Part shown: in pieces, positions 35,988-45,785 of the stretch
Layout of the letters: each line of letters begins with the position of its first letter
Position numbering within the stretch: position 1 is the stretch's first letter
Assembly: GCF_006149005.1 (NCBI RefSeq)
Contig: NZ_VBSL01000013.1
Coordinates: forward strand, 62,001 to 126,000
DNA: 64,000 nt
Source of the DNA: Larkinella sp. C7
Lineage (GTDB): Bacteria > Bacteroidota > Bacteroidia > Cytophagales > Spirosomataceae
Reading direction: 5' to 3'
The notes under the pieces: generated by a model
The model's input: the letters and a program-made list of their open reading frames with translations, nothing else
What the model was told of the DNA's origin: nothing
The model's database searches: none
Translations under genes and position numbers: made by a program

Positions 35988-37301
35988 ATGAAAGTGCTTC
36001 ATACCTTCAAATACCTGAGTTTACTGGCCGTGGTTGGCTTCTGGGGCTGTAGCTCCACGAAACAAACCGCCCAGAACGCGGGCGAATTTGATGACCTCTA
36101 CGGGTCTTCCTCCGATGCGGCCGTCATATCATCACCCCAAAAAGAGAAACGATTGGCAAGTCGTCAATCAACCCAACGGTTTAACAACGGTACGTTAAAC
36201 TCCGACCCGGAGTATTATAACGAGCAGACAGCCGCGCAGTATTCTGACGATGAGTACTACAGCGAAATTTCGGCCCGCAAGGTAACCCGGGGCATTTCGC
36301 CCGATCCAGGCTGGAATACCGATAACGCTTATACCGACGGATTCTCCAACGGCTACAACATGGCCATGATGAATTCAGGCTGGAACCGCTGGGGCTGGAA
36401 CAGTCCTTTTTACGGCGGTTTGAGTCTGGGCATTGGAATGGGGATGGGAATGTCGCCCTGGGGCTTCAACCGCTTTTACAGCCCGTTCTATAGTCCATTT
36501 GGATACAGCCCCTTTGGTTTCGGTGGCGGCTATGCTTACAGTCCTTTTGGCTACGGTGGTGGCTTCTACGATTCGTTTTACTCACCATTCGGTTACGGCA
36601 ACGGCTTCTACAATCCTTATTCGTACGGTTTCGGAGGTTATGGTCGTAATGTGGTTGTCGTAAACAATTACAACAACATAGGAGCCAGCCGTAATGCTAC
36701 GTATGGAGCCCGTGGTGGGTCGAGCCGTGATCGCTACAACGGCGATTTCGTCAATACCCCCCGGAGTTACAACAGCAACAATAATGGCGGTCGTCGGTCC
36801 GGTGAGTTAAACGCTGCGAACAACAACACCTACTACAGCCGTCCGAACACCTCAGGTTCTTCTAACAATGGTACCTACGGTGCCGGTCGTGCCAACAGCC
36901 GGGGTAGTGATTATTACTACGGAGGATCCAGTACCAGTGGCCGGGCTAGCGCCAACGACGCAGCCACGCCGAGCTACAGCGCTCCCAGCAATTCGGACTA
37001 TTATGCCGCTCCACGTTCCAATAGCCGGGGCAGCTATACGCCTTCGTCTTCGGTCAACAGCGGATCACGGTACAGTGCTCCCCAGCAAAGCCGAAGCTAT
37101 CAGGCACCAACCCGGAGCTATCAGTCTGCTCCGACCCGGTCCTATGAAGCTCCGACACAACGGAGTTATAGCCCGCCTGTGCAACGTAGCTATAGTCCGC
37201 CTTCACAACCCAGCTACAGCGCTCCCAGTGGTGGTGGTGGCAGCCGGGGCGGATCAAGTGGTGGCTACTCAGGTGGTGGCGGATCACGGGGTCCCCGGTA
37301 A
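35988..37301 (+). CDS. Low-complexity Tyr/Ser/Gly-rich lipoprotein
   Basis: The 437-aa protein has a lipobox (LAVVGFWGCSST) and no globular domain that I recognise. Residues about 125-220 are Gly/Phe/Tyr-rich with PFGY and YSPFGYG units; residues 225-340 are Asn/Ser/Gly-rich; the last 100 residues carry repeats such as RSYQ/RSYE, QRSYSPP and QPSYSAP, ending in Gly/Ser. It is probably an extended, disordered exported polypeptide that is attached to the membrane and might be part of the cell surface. Its function is unknown. A good promoter candidate and a strong terminator show that it is its own transcription unit. Confidence 0.85.
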   Translation: MKVLHTFKYLSLLAVVGFWGCSSTKQTAQNAGEFDDLYGSSSDAAVISSPQKEKRLASRQSTQRFNNGTLNSDPEYYNEQTAAQYSDDEYYSEISARKVTRGISPDPGWNTDNAYTDGFSNGYNMAMMNSGWNRWGWNSPFYGGLSLGIGMGMGMSPWGFNRFYSPFYSPFGYSPFGFGGGYAYSPFGYGGGFYDSFYSPFGYGNGFYNPYSYGFGGYGRNVVVVNNYNNIGASRNATYGARGGSSRDRYNGDFVNTPRSYNSNNNGGRRSGELNAANNNTYYSRPNTSGSSNNGTYGAGRANSRGSDYYYGGSSTSGRASANDAATPSYSAPSNSDYYAAPRSNSRGSYTPSSSVNSGSRYSAPQQSRSYQAPTRSYQSAPTRSYEAPTQRSYSPPVQRSYSPPSQPSYSAPSGGGGSRGGSSGGYSGGGGSRGPR

Positions 37302-37343
37302 TTTCGACCTCTTACGACACGGTTAGCCGTGGCTATAGAAAAT

Positions 37344-37379
37344 AAAAAGCCCGTCGATGTTACAATCGACGGGCTTTTT
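37344..37379. terminator. Bidirectional terminator
   Basis: A perfect 15-bp stem (37344-37358 and 37365-37379) with a GTTACA loop has A5 and T5 at its ends. It follows the Tyr/Ser-rich lipoprotein gene. Confidence 0.92.
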
Positions 37380-37523
37380 CGTTGTATAATCGTGACGGAA
37401 TCGTAACCTATAGGTATTTTTTACCGTTGTTTTTAAACCAAACGGCTCCAGAATGCATCTATAGGTACAAATAGATTTATACACAAGTCCGGAACCTGTT
37501 TTCACTTTTAGCACACAACCTTT

Positions 37524-39071
37524 ATGAAAAATAGCATCTGCATCGTGGGCTTGCTCCTGTACGCAGGCACAGCCTGGAGCCAGGCTGATATTTACGCCGG
37601 TGACGCGTTTCGGTATTCAGAAGTAACGCAAACCGGAACCGCCCGGATGCGAGGTTTGGGAGGCAATCACGTCAGCATTGGTGGCGACGCCAGTTCGACC
37701 TTCGGCAATCCGGCTGGGCTTGGTTTCTATAACCGTTCCGAAATTACGTTTAGCCCTTCATTCAACATTCTGAATGCCCAGTCGACCTACATCGGCACAC
37801 AAACCACCAATACCAAAACGACGCCCAACATCAGCCAATTCGGGGTGGTATTAGCTGGTAACAAACAAAATGAAAACCGGCGCTGGCGCCGGACTGCGCT
37901 GGGAATTACCTACAACCGTCAGGTCAGCTTGAGCAATAGTTTTGAATTTCAGGCGCGCAACAACCGCAGCTCTATTGTCGATTCATACATTGTCGATGCC
38001 AATAACCGAAACCTGACTGGTGACCAGATCAATAATCAATACAATCAAAACACCAACGAAGCCAACTTTGCCTCAGCGGCTGCCTACCAGCTTTTTTTGA
38101 TCAACGGGACGCCTTCTTCTACCAATCCGAATCAATCCGGCCCGCCCTATTTCCGCTACGATGCCACTGCGCCAACCCAGCAACTGAACACGTTCACCTC
38201 AACGGGGGCCAATTCGCAATGGACGATCGGATACGCCGGGAACCTGGACGATAAGCTGTACATCGGTGCCTCCCTCGGACTCAGTCGCCTGCGGTATGAT
38301 TTCGAAAACGTATACCGGGAAACCGTTGTCGGCGGTGCCGTACTGGATAATTACAGCCAGATTGATAACTTCAGCGTTACCGGAAATGGCATCAATTTCT
38401 CATTGGGTTTGATTTACAAACCGGATCGCAACCTGCAACTGGGGGCGGCATTGACCACACCAACTTTCACCAGCGTCAAAGAATCGTTTGAGCAAACGCT
38501 CAGGGCTGTTGCCCGGGACCCAAACCTTCCCCTCGAACGAAATGAGGTTTTTGTCGTACCCAATAATTTTGATTACTCCCTCACCACACCCTTCCGGGCT
38601 TCCGGCGGATTGACGTACTTTCTGGGTTCGGGAAAAATTGGGTTCATTACGGCATCCGCTGATTATGTAGGGTACTCCGGCATGCGCGTCACCACCAATG
38701 TGTACGATGCGCAGGACAACAATGCCTTTAAAAACGATGTTCGAAGAGAGGTTCAGAATACCTACCAGAATGTAGTGAATCTACGGGCCGGTGCTGAAAT
38801 CCGGGCGGGCTTGCTCCGTATCCGGGGTGGGGTTGCCTATCTGCCTGATTCGTATAAAGTGCAATTGAATAACATTGATCGCAGCCGGTTGCTGGTATCC
38901 GGTGGGCTTGGTTTCCGCACCGATCGCTTCTTTCTGGACGGTAGCGCCACCTACAATACCTTTAAATCGGCCTATACCCCATATACACTGCCCAATACGT
39001 CGGATTTTGCCTCTGCCCAGATTGACTCGAAGCTGACGACAATTACCCTGACGGCCGGCGTATTTTTTTAA
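37524..39071 (+). CDS. OMPP1/FadL-like outer-membrane transport protein
   Basis: The 515-aa protein has a signal peptide (LLLYAGTAWSQ) and starts with the FadL/OMPP1-like region GTARMRGLGGNHVSIGGDASSTFGNPAGLGF. Many Tyr-rich amphipathic strands follow, and it ends in LTAGVFF, with the terminal Phe typical of barrels. In Bacteroidota such proteins are often misnamed hemin receptors; transport of hydrophobic molecules is a family inference. It is followed by a strong terminator, so is monocistronic. A near-consensus -7 box TAGATTTA (37472-37479) and two copies of CTATAGGTA (37408-37416 and 37459-37467) are upstream. Confidence 0.88.
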   Translation: MKNSICIVGLLLYAGTAWSQADIYAGDAFRYSEVTQTGTARMRGLGGNHVSIGGDASSTFGNPAGLGFYNRSEITFSPSFNILNAQSTYIGTQTTNTKTTPNISQFGVVLAGNKQNENRRWRRTALGITYNRQVSLSNSFEFQARNNRSSIVDSYIVDANNRNLTGDQINNQYNQNTNEANFASAAAYQLFLINGTPSSTNPNQSGPPYFRYDATAPTQQLNTFTSTGANSQWTIGYAGNLDDKLYIGASLGLSRLRYDFENVYRETVVGGAVLDNYSQIDNFSVTGNGINFSLGLIYKPDRNLQLGAALTTPTFTSVKESFEQTLRAVARDPNLPLERNEVFVVPNNFDYSLTTPFRASGGLTYFLGSGKIGFITASADYVGYSGMRVTTNVYDAQDNNAFKNDVRREVQNTYQNVVNLRAGAEIRAGLLRIRGGVAYLPDSYKVQLNNIDRSRLLVSGGLGFRTDRFFLDGSATYNTFKSAYTPYTLPNTSDFASAQIDSKLTTITLTAGVFF

Positions 39072-39091
39072 AAAACATACCTGTGATCATG

Positions 39092-39127
39092 AAAAAAGCT
39101 TCCTGCTGTCGGGAAGCTTTTTTCGTT
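39092..39127 (+). terminator. Rho-independent terminator after the FadL-like gene
   Basis: A perfect 12-bp stem (39092-39103 and 39112-39123) has an 8-base loop; the T-run is part of the arm. Confidence 0.9.
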
Positions 39128-39253
39128 TGTAGTCAATGCTAATTTTTAGGTATTTCCCGTTGGTAACACTTTTTTAACCGCCCAATTAATCACATCCGGA
39201 ACAATTTTAGCCCACTGGAGTTAAGTAGTATAATTAGCCTTACTGAGTAGCTG

Positions 39254-39886
39254 GTGCAGAGAATAGGAATAAACAACTGGCTACAAATCCAAGTAATCAA
39301 TCACATTACTATTCATTTGTACCTTTTGAAAAAGCCTTTTACTACCACTTCTGAAACAGATCTGATTGAGGGCCTTAAATCGCACAGTCGGATTGCTTTC
39401 AGCGAACTGTATGACCGGTATGCCGCAACGCTGCTCGGTGTGATTACCAAAATCGTCAAGAACGAAACGGAAGCCGAAGACTTGCTGCAGGACACCTTCG
39501 TCAAAGTGTGGAAAAATATACACCGGCATGATCCCGCCAAAGGGCGACTTTTCACCTGGCTGCTCAATGTTACCCGAAACACCGCGTTAGATTACCTGCG
39601 GGCAAACAAAAAAGCCCCGCAGGTTGAAATTCCACTGGATGGTTATTTGCCGGGTATGAGCACGACACTGAATAATGTTGGCTACATCGGATTCAGTGAC
39701 GCGGTGAACACCACGCTGGAACCCAAACACTGGCAAATTATCGAACTGGTCTATTTTCAGGGATACACCCAGCAGGAAGTGTCTGAACACCTCAACTTAC
39801 CCTTGGGAACTGTCAAAACCTGGACTCGCCTGGCCCTCATTCAGCTTCGGCAAACGTTTCGTCGGGATCAGTTCGCCTTTCAATAG
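39254..39886 (+). CDS. ECF-type RNA polymerase sigma factor
   Basis: The product is up to 210 aa. Region 2 is clear (AFSELYDRYAATLLGVITKIV, then AEDLLQDTFVKVWKNI), and region 4 has the helix-turn-helix QEVSEHLNLPLGTVKTWTR. The linker between them is of normal size. The given start is GTG 39254; TTG 39326 (LKKPFTTT) would give a more typical N-terminus, and no ATG is available before region 2. No anti-sigma gene is adjacent; the downstream neighbour is convergent with only 1 base between the stops. The regulon is unknown. Confidence 0.9.
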   Translation: MQRIGINNWLQIQVINHITIHLYLLKKPFTTTSETDLIEGLKSHSRIAFSELYDRYAATLLGVITKIVKNETEAEDLLQDTFVKVWKNIHRHDPAKGRLFTWLLNVTRNTALDYLRANKKAPQVEIPLDGYLPGMSTTLNNVGYIGFSDAVNTTLEPKHWQIIELVYFQGYTQQEVSEHLNLPLGTVKTWTRLALIQLRQTFRRDQFAFQ

Positions 39887-39887
39887 C

Positions 39888-42800
39888 TTACAGCGTTACG
39901 CCGTCATTTTCCTGAAGTTGCAGTTCAGGTTTTTTGGCCATTTCTTTCAGTTCTTCCAGTTTTTTCTTGCCGTACGCAAACCGGGTAATCGTCACGAACA
40001 AAACCGGCACGAAGAAGATCGCAAGCGACGTTGCCGCCAACATACCACCAAAAACCGTCCAGCCGATGGTTTTCCGCGCCACGGCACCTGCCCCACTGGC
40101 AAAAACCAACGGCAACACGCCCAGAATAAAAGCCAGCGACGTCATGATAATCGGGCGAAGCCGCAACTTGACCGCTTCGAGCGTTGCCTCCAGCAAATCC
40201 ACCCCTTTATCGACACGCTCCTTCGCAAATTCCACAATCAGAATGGCGTTTTTGGCCGCCAGACCAATCAGGGTAATCAATCCAATTTGGGCATACACGT
40301 TGTTGCTGAGGTACGGAATCAGCGTCAGGGTCAGGATCGCACCAAAGGCACCAACCGGAACCGACAGCAGAACAGCAAAAGGGACCGACCAACTTTCATA
40401 AAGTGCGGCCAGGAACAAAAACACAAACAGGATGGACAATCCGAAGATATACACCGTGCTGGACCCGGAGCTGATTTCTTCCCGACTCAAGCCGGAAAAG
40501 TCGTAGCCGTAGCCCGCCGGAAGTACTTTGTCGGCTACTTCGCGCAGCGCATCGATGGCCTGTCCACTGCTATAGCCCGGCTTCGGACTGCCATTAATTT
40601 CAACTGAACGGAACAGGTTGTAGTGTGAAATCAGGGGGGCATTTTCAATCACCTGTGTTTTGATAACCGTGCTGAGGGGTACCATAGCCCCGGACCGGTT
40701 GCGAACAAAGTACCGATTCAGTTGCTGAATATCAGCCCGGTAGGCGGTGTCCGCCTGTGCCACTACCCGGAATTTCCGACCGTAAACGATGAAGTCATTG
40801 ACGTAAATACTTCCCAGGTAGGTCTGCATGGTGGTATACACCTCGTTGACGTTGATGCCCAGCTTCTTGCATTTTTCCCGGTCCACATCGACCCGAAAAG
40901 CGGGCGTTTTGGACGTAAAATAGGTAAAAGCCCGCGCAATTTCCGGCCGCTTGTTGGCTTCAGCAACGAACGTCTGCACCACTTTATCAAACGCCCGCAC
41001 ATCGTCGGTACTCTCGCGCTGCTCGATTTCAAACGTAAAACCGGCCGTTTGCCCTAAACCGGGAATGGCCGGCGGCTGGATGACGACCACACTCGCTTCC
41101 TTGATGGGTGCAAATGCCCGCTGAAGCTTGGCAACGACCGAGTCGATTTGCACCGATTTGTCCTGTCGTTCATCCCACGGTTTCAGTTTCGTAAACACCG
41201 TCCCACTGTTCGACTTACTGGCGAATGTAACGGCGTTCAAACCTCCCAGGGCAGCAAAATGGTCGATATAGGGTTGCGTTTTCAACGTTTCCATAATCTT
41301 GTTCAATACTTCAAGACTGCGGGACGTGGAAGCGGCTTCCGGAATTTCGTAGGTAATGATGACCCGTCCTTCGTCTTCCGTGGGAATAAAACCGGTCGGT
41401 TTGTTTTTGAACAAAAAGCCGGTTCCGACAAACAGGCAGGCCAGCACCACCAGCACCAGGGGCGTGGCTTTGATCAACCGGTTTACGCCACTGCTGTATG
41501 AATTGCTCGTCCGCTCAAACCAGTTGTTGAATCGGAAAAACAGCCAGTTCAATCCTTTCGACTTCTCCGTTATCTCGGTTGGTTTCAACATCAGGGCGCA
41601 AAGGGCCGGCGTCAGCGAAAGGGCCACAAAGGCCGAAAGCAGAACCGAAACCGCAATGGTAATGGCAAATTGCTGGTAAAGCCGCCCAACAATACCGGGA
41701 ATGAACCCTACCGGCACAAAAACAGCCGCCAGAATCAAGGCGATGGCGACCACCGGCCCGGATATATCACGCATGGCTTTTCGGGTTGCTTCTTTCGCGG
41801 AGATTCGCTCATGATCGATGTAATGCTGCACCGCTTCCACCACCACGATGGCGTCATCGACGACAATCCCGATGGCCAACACAAAACCAAACATGGTTAG
41901 GGTGTTGATCGTAAAACCGAGCGGAATGAAGAAGGCAAACGTACCCAGAATCGAAACCGGAATAGCCAGAACCGGAATCAGGGTTGCCCGCCAGTTTTGC
42001 AGGAACAAAAACACGACGATAATAACCAGAGCCAATGCTTCCAGCAGGGTTTCGACCACCTCATCGACGGAAACCTGCACCACGGAAACCGACTCGAAAG
42101 GCACCACATAATCAACGTCTTTCGGAAACGATTTTTTCAATTCCTCCATGGCCGCATAGACGCCCTCTGCCGTTGAAAGGGCATTGCTACCCGGTAATTG
42201 ATACAGCAAAAGATAGGACGCCCGGTTGCCATCGACAAAGGAATTGCTGACATAACTGAACTTTCCCAACTGCACGCGGGCCACATCTTTCAGGTAGACG
42301 ATCGACCCGGTTTCGGGCTTGCTGCGCACAACGATGTTCCGGAAATCCTCTTCCTTGCTCAATCGGCTGTTCGTAAAAACCGTGTATTCAAACGCCTGGG
42401 AAGATTGCTGTGGGGGGGCACCGATCGACCCGGCTGCGACCTGAAGGTTTTGCTCCTGCAAGGCCGCCACCACATCGGCAGGCGTCATGCCCAACTGCGC
42501 GATTTTGTCCGGTTGCAACCAGATCCGCATACTGAAATCATCCGCACGGGAGAAAATATCACCGACCCCTTCCACCCGCAGCAGCGCATCCCGGATGAAA
42601 ATATTGGCGTAGTTATCCAGAAAAGAAACACCGTGGGTTTTGTTGGGCGAATAAATCGCTACCAGCATGAACAAACTCGGATTCCGCTTGCGAACCGTCA
42701 AACCGAGACGCGTTACTTCCGAAGGCAATTGGGGCTGGGCAATGCCGACCCGGTTTTGGACGTCGAGTGCGGCAATGTTCACATCCGTTCCGACGTCGAA

Positions 42801-43082
42801 CGTTACGTTCATGGTCATCCGGCCGTCACTGGTGCTGTTGCTTTGCAGATACAGCATGTTGGGCGTCCCGTTCACCTGTGTTTCGATGGGTGTCGCCACG
42901 GTTTGCTCCACCGTCTGGGCATCGGCCCCAGTGTAGGTTCCCGTCACCTGCACCACTGGGGGCGTAATATCCGGATACTGCCCGATCGGCAGATTCAGAA
43001 TCGCCAGGATTCCCAGCAAAACGATGACAATGGAAATAACGATGGCCATTACGGGCCGGTTGATGAACGTATTGGCAAACAT
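39888..43082 (-). CDS. RND efflux permease, HAE1 type
   Basis: This 1064-aa inner-membrane pump has the AcrB layout: first TM (MAIVISIVIVLLGILAIL), two large periplasmic loops and twelve TMs. The proton-relay Asp pair is in GIVVDDAIVVVEAVQ. It exports drugs, bile-like compounds or other hydrophobic molecules together with the adaptor and TolC encoded upstream; the substrate is not predictable. It is the last gene of the operon, 13 bases after the adaptor gene. No TetR-type regulator is adjacent. Confidence 0.95.
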   Translation of the reverse strand: MFANTFINRPVMAIVISIVIVLLGILAILNLPIGQYPDITPPVVQVTGTYTGADAQTVEQTVATPIETQVNGTPNMLYLQSNSTSDGRMTMNVTFDVGTDVNIAALDVQNRVGIAQPQLPSEVTRLGLTVRKRNPSLFMLVAIYSPNKTHGVSFLDNYANIFIRDALLRVEGVGDIFSRADDFSMRIWLQPDKIAQLGMTPADVVAALQEQNLQVAAGSIGAPPQQSSQAFEYTVFTNSRLSKEEDFRNIVVRSKPETGSIVYLKDVARVQLGKFSYVSNSFVDGNRASYLLLYQLPGSNALSTAEGVYAAMEELKKSFPKDVDYVVPFESVSVVQVSVDEVVETLLEALALVIIVVFLFLQNWRATLIPVLAIPVSILGTFAFFIPLGFTINTLTMFGFVLAIGIVVDDAIVVVEAVQHYIDHERISAKEATRKAMRDISGPVVAIALILAAVFVPVGFIPGIVGRLYQQFAITIAVSVLLSAFVALSLTPALCALMLKPTEITEKSKGLNWLFFRFNNWFERTSNSYSSGVNRLIKATPLVLVVLACLFVGTGFLFKNKPTGFIPTEDEGRVIITYEIPEAASTSRSLEVLNKIMETLKTQPYIDHFAALGGLNAVTFASKSNSGTVFTKLKPWDERQDKSVQIDSVVAKLQRAFAPIKEASVVVIQPPAIPGLGQTAGFTFEIEQRESTDDVRAFDKVVQTFVAEANKRPEIARAFTYFTSKTPAFRVDVDREKCKKLGINVNEVYTTMQTYLGSIYVNDFIVYGRKFRVVAQADTAYRADIQQLNRYFVRNRSGAMVPLSTVIKTQVIENAPLISHYNLFRSVEINGSPKPGYSSGQAIDALREVADKVLPAGYGYDFSGLSREEISSGSSTVYIFGLSILFVFLFLAALYESWSVPFAVLLSVPVGAFGAILTLTLIPYLSNNVYAQIGLITLIGLAAKNAILIVEFAKERVDKGVDLLEATLEAVKLRLRPIIMTSLAFILGVLPLVFASGAGAVARKTIGWTVFGGMLAATSLAIFFVPVLFVTITRFAYGKKKLEELKEMAKKPELQLQENDGVTL

Positions 43083-43095
43083 GTTTTAAAGCTGA

Positions 43096-44262
43096 TTAAC
43101 GGGTTTGACCGGTTGTTGAAGAGGGTGCCGTGGGTGCCTGCGCAACCGCAGTAGAATCACCGACAACTTTGACAACCGCCCCTTCCCGCAGTTTCTGAAT
43201 TCCTTCTGTCACAATTTTATCACCTGCACGAATTCCATCTTTGACAACGATGTTGGCTCCAATGCGGTTGCCCAGCGAAACTTTCCGTTGAGACACCTTG
43301 CTGCTGTCGCCGACCACATACACAAAATACTCGCTCATCTGCTCGGTCACGGCTTTGTACGGAATCAGCAGCCGCTGCCCCGATTCGCTGTTCAAAACAC
43401 GGATGTTGCCGTTCATGCCCGATTTCAGCAGTTTCTGTCTGTTGGGAAAAAACAAGCGCACCTTCAGGGTTCCGGTCTGCGGGTCGATGGCCCGGTCGAT
43501 GATCCCGATTTTCCCCGAAGCCTGATAAGGGGTTCCATCGGGCAAGACGAAAACAAAGGTCGAGTCAGTAATCTTCCGGTTTTGAAAACGCACGAAGCGG
43601 GCAATTTCGGTTTCATCGACCGAAATGTCGACGGCAATCGGATCATCGGACGAAATGGTATTCAGCAGGGTTTGTCCCGGCGAAACGGCGGCTCCCAGTT
43701 TCACCTGCGAAATGCCGATGGTTCCGGTCATGGGCGCTTTGATGGTCGAATAATTCAGGTTGGTAGAAACCCGCGAGACATTGGCCCGGGCGGCTGCCAC
43801 CTGCATTTTGGCCGATTCGAGGGCCGCTTCGGCATTGTCGACCACCTGCCGGGCAATAGCGTCTTCTTTGGCCAGCGTGTTGTAGCGATCCGCATCTTTC
43901 TGCGCCCGGTTCAGGTTGGCCAGTGCCACGTTGACGTTGGCAACGGCTTCATCGTAATTCGCCTGGTATTGCTGTTTGTCGATTTCGTAGAGTTTTTGCC
44001 CCCGCGTGACAACCTGCCCTTCCGTGAAGAAAACACCGGTAATGTACCCTGTAATCTGCGGGTAGATTTCTACCTGATTGAGGGGCGTTACCGTTGCCGG
44101 ATACTCGTCGTAATAAGTGGCGGTTCCCTGACTGGCGACGGCCACAGCAACCGCTGTTGGCGGAGGTGGCCCCTGCTGGGCTTGTTTTTTATCGCCCACG
44201 CAGGCCGTCAAAAAAACCAGCAAAACAACGGGTATGGAAAGCTTGAGTAAGCGACGGTTCAT
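43096..44262 (-). CDS. RND efflux periplasmic adaptor (MFP) lipoprotein
   Basis: The product is about 388 aa, with a lipobox (LLVFLTACVGDKK) after ATG 44262; ATG 44292 is possible but extends the N-region. Hallmarks are the hairpin/lipoyl segments (VEIYPQITGYI, FTEGQVVTRGQKLYEID) flanking a coiled-coil hairpin (NVNVALANLNRAQKDADRY), and IKAPMTGTIG. It bridges the permease and TolC. The C-terminal Thr/Pro-rich tail is poorly structured. It lies between the TolC and permease genes in one operon. Confidence 0.94.
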   Translation of the reverse strand: MNRRLLKLSIPVVLLVFLTACVGDKKQAQQGPPPPTAVAVAVASQGTATYYDEYPATVTPLNQVEIYPQITGYITGVFFTEGQVVTRGQKLYEIDKQQYQANYDEAVANVNVALANLNRAQKDADRYNTLAKEDAIARQVVDNAEAALESAKMQVAAARANVSRVSTNLNYSTIKAPMTGTIGISQVKLGAAVSPGQTLLNTISSDDPIAVDISVDETEIARFVRFQNRKITDSTFVFVLPDGTPYQASGKIGIIDRAIDPQTGTLKVRLFFPNRQKLLKSGMNGNIRVLNSESGQRLLIPYKAVTEQMSEYFVYVVGDSSKVSQRKVSLGNRIGANIVVKDGIRAGDKIVTEGIQKLREGAVVKVVGDSTAVAQAPTAPSSTTGQTR

Positions 44263-44304
44263 TCGAAATGATAGATAAAGACTGCGTTTCATATTTTCTG
44301 ATTA

Positions 44305-45654
44305 CTAATTCGGCACCGTGCCCAACGCCCGCTGAACATCCAGTTTACTGACCAATACCTGATACAAAGCATTGAAATACGTCAGTTGGGTGGTTCGAAG
44401 ATCGTTTTGGGCGATGATCACATCCAGATAGGCCCGAACGCCCGAACGGTATTGCAACTGAATCACCCGGTAGACGTCGTTGGCCAGATCGAGGTTTTCC
44501 TGCAACGCCCGGTAAGTGGCCAGATTCCCCTTGTAATTGGCCATCGCCTGCCGGTATTCGGTCGTGACGGTGTTGGAGAGATTTGTCAGATCCCACTGGG
44601 AACGCTGCAGCTGCAATTCGGCAATCCGGGATTCCTGCACCCGCCGACCACCCTGAAAAATCGGCAGGGCAATGGTAAGTCCGATGAGTGAATTCGGGAA
44701 ATTCCGGCTGTATAACTGGGCAAATTCGCTGTTCTGAAACACAAAATTGTAGTTGGCCGAGGCCGAAACCGACGGCAGATACGCCCAACGGTTATACAAT
44801 ACGTTGGCCTTCAGCAACGCCTGCTGGGTCCGCAGCAATTGAAACTCAATCCGGCTTTCGGGTTTGATCAGTTGGGTTGTGTCGATGTAGACTTCATTGG
44901 CGAGTTGCAGCGTATCGTAAGTCACTTTCAGCTCACCGTTGGGTGGATAGCCCATCAACTGCTTCAAAAGCTGGGCTTTCCCGCCGATTTGTTCCTGCGC
45001 CTGTTTGCGCTGCGCCCGTGAATTGTTCAGCGCAATGGCCGCCCGTTTGTAGTCCGTCCGATCGACCAAACCGCTTTTGTACTGATTCGTGGCGTCCTGC
45101 AAACTCCGCTCCAGCCGGACAATGTCACCGTCCAGAATGTCCACCTGCTTTTGGGTCAGGATCAGATCGTAAAAGGCTTTGCTGACGTTGACGGTTACAT
45201 CGATCTTGTTATTAATCAGATTCTGGCGGGCCTGATCGCGGTAGGTATCGGCGGTGCGGCTGGCGAGCAACACATCCCGGTTAAAGAGATTCTGGCTGAG
45301 TGAAAACTGGATGTTCGAGAGATTGGCAACGCCCGTTGTGACGGGAATCCGTTCGGGAGAGGTTGGATTACTGAAATTTGGAAAAAGCGAAACGGGTAAT
45401 TTGAGATACCGCTGCAGACTGTAATTCCCCGAAATTTGCGGCAACCAGCTCGACAACGCACTGCGAATCGTTCGCTCAGCAATCAACTGATCCAGTTCAG
45501 ATTGCTTGATAACCGGCTGATGCTGCAAAGCATATTGGATACAGCTTTCCAGCGTAGCCTGTTGTAACGTAGAATCAGTGGATGGTTGCGAATACGAAAG
45601 ATAAGACCCGAAACAAAGCAGGCAGGCAATCAGGTACTTTTTCGCTACGATCAT
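44305..45654 (-). CDS. TolC-family outer-membrane efflux protein
   Basis: The 449-aa protein has a signal peptide (LLCFGSYLSYSQ) and two repeated helical halves typical of TolC/OEP: the first with ALQHQPVIKQSELDQLIAE and the second with RIEFQLLRTQQALLKANVLY, with strands such as SASANYNFVF. It forms the outer-membrane exit duct for the RND pump encoded by the two following genes. It is the first gene of the operon; I did not find a convincing promoter or regulator in the 131 bases upstream. Confidence 0.94.
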   Translation of the reverse strand: MIVAKKYLIACLLCFGSYLSYSQPSTDSTLQQATLESCIQYALQHQPVIKQSELDQLIAERTIRSALSSWLPQISGNYSLQRYLKLPVSLFPNFSNPTSPERIPVTTGVANLSNIQFSLSQNLFNRDVLLASRTADTYRDQARQNLINNKIDVTVNVSKAFYDLILTQKQVDILDGDIVRLERSLQDATNQYKSGLVDRTDYKRAAIALNNSRAQRKQAQEQIGGKAQLLKQLMGYPPNGELKVTYDTLQLANEVYIDTTQLIKPESRIEFQLLRTQQALLKANVLYNRWAYLPSVSASANYNFVFQNSEFAQLYSRNFPNSLIGLTIALPIFQGGRRVQESRIAELQLQRSQWDLTNLSNTVTTEYRQAMANYKGNLATYRALQENLDLANDVYRVIQLQYRSGVRAYLDVIIAQNDLRTTQLTYFNALYQVLVSKLDVQRALGTVPN

Positions 45655-45785
45655 ATCAATATACGGCGCATTTTACCATTTAAAACCGCACTGGGGTAGT
45701 GCAAACTGTATAGAATACACATTGATTGTTTTAAATGGTTCCTGGAACCGGAAAAGATTATTGAACCGCCCGCTGCCTGGTAAGT

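Noticed and set aside
36400-37290. Direct repeats that could suggest a CRISPR array or tandem satellite
   Set aside because: The repeats are in frame inside one coding gene and irregular in spacing; no spacer-repeat alternation.
42198-43154. Plus-strand ORF of 318 codons opposite the RND permease
   Set aside because: Antisense frame of a conserved gene; the composition is atypical.
43288-44250. Plus-strand ORF of 320 codons opposite the efflux adaptor
   Set aside because: Antisense shadow; the adaptor motifs are on the minus strand.
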